The notes beneath the pieces were generated by a model that worked only from the letters and a program-made list of their open reading frames with translations, searched no databases and was not told where the DNA came from. Of a stretch of 8,107 nucleotides of DNA, positions 7,301 through 8,107 are shown one piece after another; position 1 is the first letter of the stretch; each line of letters begins with the position of its first letter. Made by a program: the position numbers and the translations under genes. Source of the stretch: Bacteroidales bacterium (GTDB taxonomy: Bacteria > Bacteroidota > Bacteroidia > Bacteroidales > F082); assembly GCA_017508895.1 (NCBI GenBank), contig JAFWRA010000084.1, positions 1 to 8,107 of the forward strand, read 5' to 3'.

Positions 7301-7733
7301 CAACATGCAGCAGCTAACTGGTGATGATATTCGTGAGCTTGAACGTATTTTATGGGAAGAGTTAGGCAGTAGGGAGGATTATGATAAATATACCTCTGGT
7401 AAGATCTGTGGCCCCAATGTGGCCATTTTGATTCGCTCGTTTATTGGTGTGGATAGAAAAGAGGCCATGCGACGTTTCGGGAACTTCATTTCAGGAATGG
7501 AACTCAATGCCGACCAGGAGGATTTTCTGATGACGATAATCAGCTATGTATGCGAGAATGGCGACATCACCAAAGACATTGTGGTGAACGAAGCTCCCTT
7601 TGATGAAAGGCTGGAAGTGTTTTGCACATGCATGATTCCATTGAGCAAGTATATTGACAATATCCACAATGTGGTGGTTATTCCGTTATATAATCAGGAG
7701 GGATTTGCACCATCTATGGCGGCTGATGGGTGA
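4398..7733 (+). CDS. hsdR: Type I restriction endonuclease, ATP-dependent translocase subunit (HsdR)
   Basis: This is the motor and nuclease subunit: it translocates unmodified DNA with ATP and cuts far from the site. The 1111 residues are within the family range. Residues about 10-122 form a DUF4145-like helical domain with RRVGNHGAH (88-96). The HSDR_N nuclease core follows (about 180-285), with PD-(D/E)xK residues D232 in GYADYVLF and E247/K249 in VVEAKR. The SF2 helicase has an HYQ motif (334-336), Walker A MATGTGKT (358-365), DEAH (458-461), LTATP (482-486), LDTGVDVPD (664-672) and QMIGRGTR (690-697). The C-terminal region (about 770-1095) is the helical assembly domain that docks on the methyltransferase, resembling the EcoEI-type R C-terminal domain. 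All key motifs are intact, so restriction should be functional. The ATG at 4398 lies one base after the hsdS stop, with no separate ribosome site visible. It is the last gene of the operon. Confidence 0.96.
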   Translation: MRNFDYIKDLGLNDLYRFCSAAEENQWSNPEFSALNARKALEYITKSLYVAKGIQIPPRASLAELVDGEPFSGFINDPKVMMAVHYVRRVGNHGAHGTVSRREAFFALLNIYNVIGAILLKLKMVEEVKPFDNGLLPKAIENAVVVPSKVEVKENDTIVAGVDKETLKDPKPVEELPTDITEAETRKLFIDLMLKEAGWQVLDTEGAVQPLKACIEVEVHGMPNGDGIGYADYVLFSSNGLPLAVVEAKRTSVSPVKGKHQAELYADCLEKQYGVRPVIYYTNGFKTKIIDGLGYPPRTLFGFHTADDLERLIQKRGRKDIADFSVKNSITDRHYQKMAIKAVCEHYNKKHRKALLVMATGTGKTRVSISLVDVLMRNDWVKNVLFLADRTSLVSQAHKNYVKLLPNAPTCVLSDKDNEKKKDLNARIVFSTYQTMINYIDTDEKLYSIGHFDLIIIDEAHRSIFGKYGAVFNYFDAMLIGLTATPREDVDKSTYEIFEMEEGEPNFAYELDEAVADKYLVNYHGFKRGSLIIKEGVKYDKLTEEEKQQLELVWEYEQINGRDIANSEIFSYIFNTDTIDAVLQDLMENGLKVQSGERIGKTVIFAYNHHHAEMIVDRFNVLYPEYGAGFCVLIDNYITYAHDLIDKFEERDKDPQIAVSVDMLDTGVDVPDILNLVFFKPIKSKIKFLQMIGRGTRLSENIFGPGKHKECFYIYDWCGNFDYFDQNPDGHETPVSQSLTERLFCLRSEIAFHLQHQQYQEDEYSKSLHNEIKALLHEQVQALSDSHISVRMKWEAVSHFKEAKSWTYISDLDLMTLKKDVSPLLPKSTLDESAKKFDVLVLTIELGCLDKEVNASKSIQRVKLIAEKLEEMATLPQIQAKMGTIKEVLSDVAWQNVSLQWLEKVRVDLRDLMKFLLGDKKKWFVVDIDDVISDDGEVEGVTPKVSYKQRIMDFLAANRHLPVLDKIYNMQQLTGDDIRELERILWEELGSREDYDKYTSGKICGPNVAILIRSFIGVDRKEAMRRFGNFISGMELNADQEDFLMTIISYVCENGDITKDIVVNEAPFDERLEVFCTCMIPLSKYIDNIHNVVVIPLYNQEGFAPSMAADG

Positions 7734-7762
7734 TGTGATAAACGGACGAATTAAAAACACCA

Positions 7763-7797
7763 AAAACGGCTGACTCCATAGAGCCAGCCGTTTTCTA
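7763..7797. terminator. Bidirectional terminator between convergent hsdR and the T9SS cargo gene
   Basis: AAAACGGCTG (7763-7772) pairs perfectly with CAGCCGTTTT (7785-7794). After one A-C mismatch the stem continues with CTC/GAG around the 4-base loop CATA (7777-7780). T-rich tracts follow the stem on both strands, so it can end hsdR transcription rightward and the minus-strand gene leftward. It marks the right edge of the restriction cassette. Confidence 0.88.
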
Positions 7798-7815
7798 TTA
7801 TGAACCTTGAACAGG

Positions 7816-8107
7816 CTATCTGACAACGCTGACGCGCTTCACACCGATGCCTTCGTTGGTGTAGATACGTACCATGAAGACACCCGCACCAAACTGGCCC
7901 ATGTTAAGCGTTACGATGTCGCTGCGCACCTCGGCATCATACACCACCTGACCGAGTTCGTTCACTACGGTGAGGCGTTGCATACCGTCAGCTTCGATGG
8001 TGACGTTGCCATTGGTCGGGTTGGGGTAGAGGCTGGCCTTCACGCCAAACTCGTCGATGTCGGTGGAGTTCTTTACGCTGATGGTCAGTGAGTTGCCTCC
8101 GTTGTTA
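7816..8107 (-). CDS. C-terminal end of a secreted protein with a type IX secretion sorting domain, 5' partial
   Basis: The frame is open on the minus strand from the right edge (first full codon at 8106) to TAG at 7816-7818, giving 96 visible residues; the N-terminus is outside the window. The last 75 or so residues are a Por secretion system type A sorting domain: the SLYPNPTNG opening, a central INELGQVVY-like strand (here VVNELGQVVYDAEV), GVFMVRIYTNEG, and the basic end KRVSVVR. In Bacteroidota this domain directs periplasmic cargo through the type IX system and is removed on anchoring or release. The passenger domain is outside the window, so the protein's activity is unknown. The short run before the domain (NNGGNSLTISV) looks like the end of an Ig-like or linker region. 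A GTG at 8043 is in frame but falls inside the domain boundary and is not the start. Confidence 0.92.
   Translation of the reverse strand, partial: NNGGNSLTISVKNSTDIDEFGVKASLYPNPTNGNVTIEADGMQRLTVVNELGQVVYDAEVRSDIVTLNMGQFGAGVFMVRIYTNEGIGVKRVSVVR

Overview
The window is a stretch of a Bacteroidota (probably Bacteroidales) chromosome. The evidence is the minus-strand gene at the right edge, which ends in a type IX secretion C-terminal sorting domain, the head-GIN/DUF2807-type adhesin tail at the left edge, a TAnnTTTG-type -7 promoter box, and gene starts without clear Shine-Dalgarno sequences. Genus cannot be told from this sequence.

Layout. Positions 1-229 are the 3' end of a DUF2807 surface-type protein, closed by a strong intrinsic terminator (269-300). 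A gene-poor, AT-rich gap of about 330 bases follows; it carries a plausible promoter at 511-544. Then comes one compact plus-strand operon of four genes: hsdM (635-2128), a Y1/RAYT-like HUH transposase with an extra C-terminal domain (2139-3287), hsdS (3287-4396) and hsdR (4398-7733). The three junctions are 10 bases, a 1-base stop/start overlap, and 1 base. A bidirectional terminator (7763-7797) separates the operon from the convergent minus-strand type IX secretion cargo gene (7816 to beyond the right edge).

Function. hsdM, hsdS and hsdR make a complete, apparently intact type I restriction-modification system. HsdS reads a bipartite DNA target, HsdM methylates adenine in it, and HsdR translocates and cuts unmodified DNA. 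Catalytic motifs are visible in HsdM and HsdR, and both target-recognition halves are present in HsdS. The unusual part is the second gene. It is a single-strand-DNA transposase relative with its HFH metal site and candidate catalytic tyrosine intact. It is locked into the operon by translational overlap and carries about 150 extra C-terminal residues that look like a Rossmann/SLOG-like domain. It also contains a perfect 22-base palindrome in its own coding sequence. This embedded gene is the best candidate for something not well described here. The type I system itself is of a known kind.
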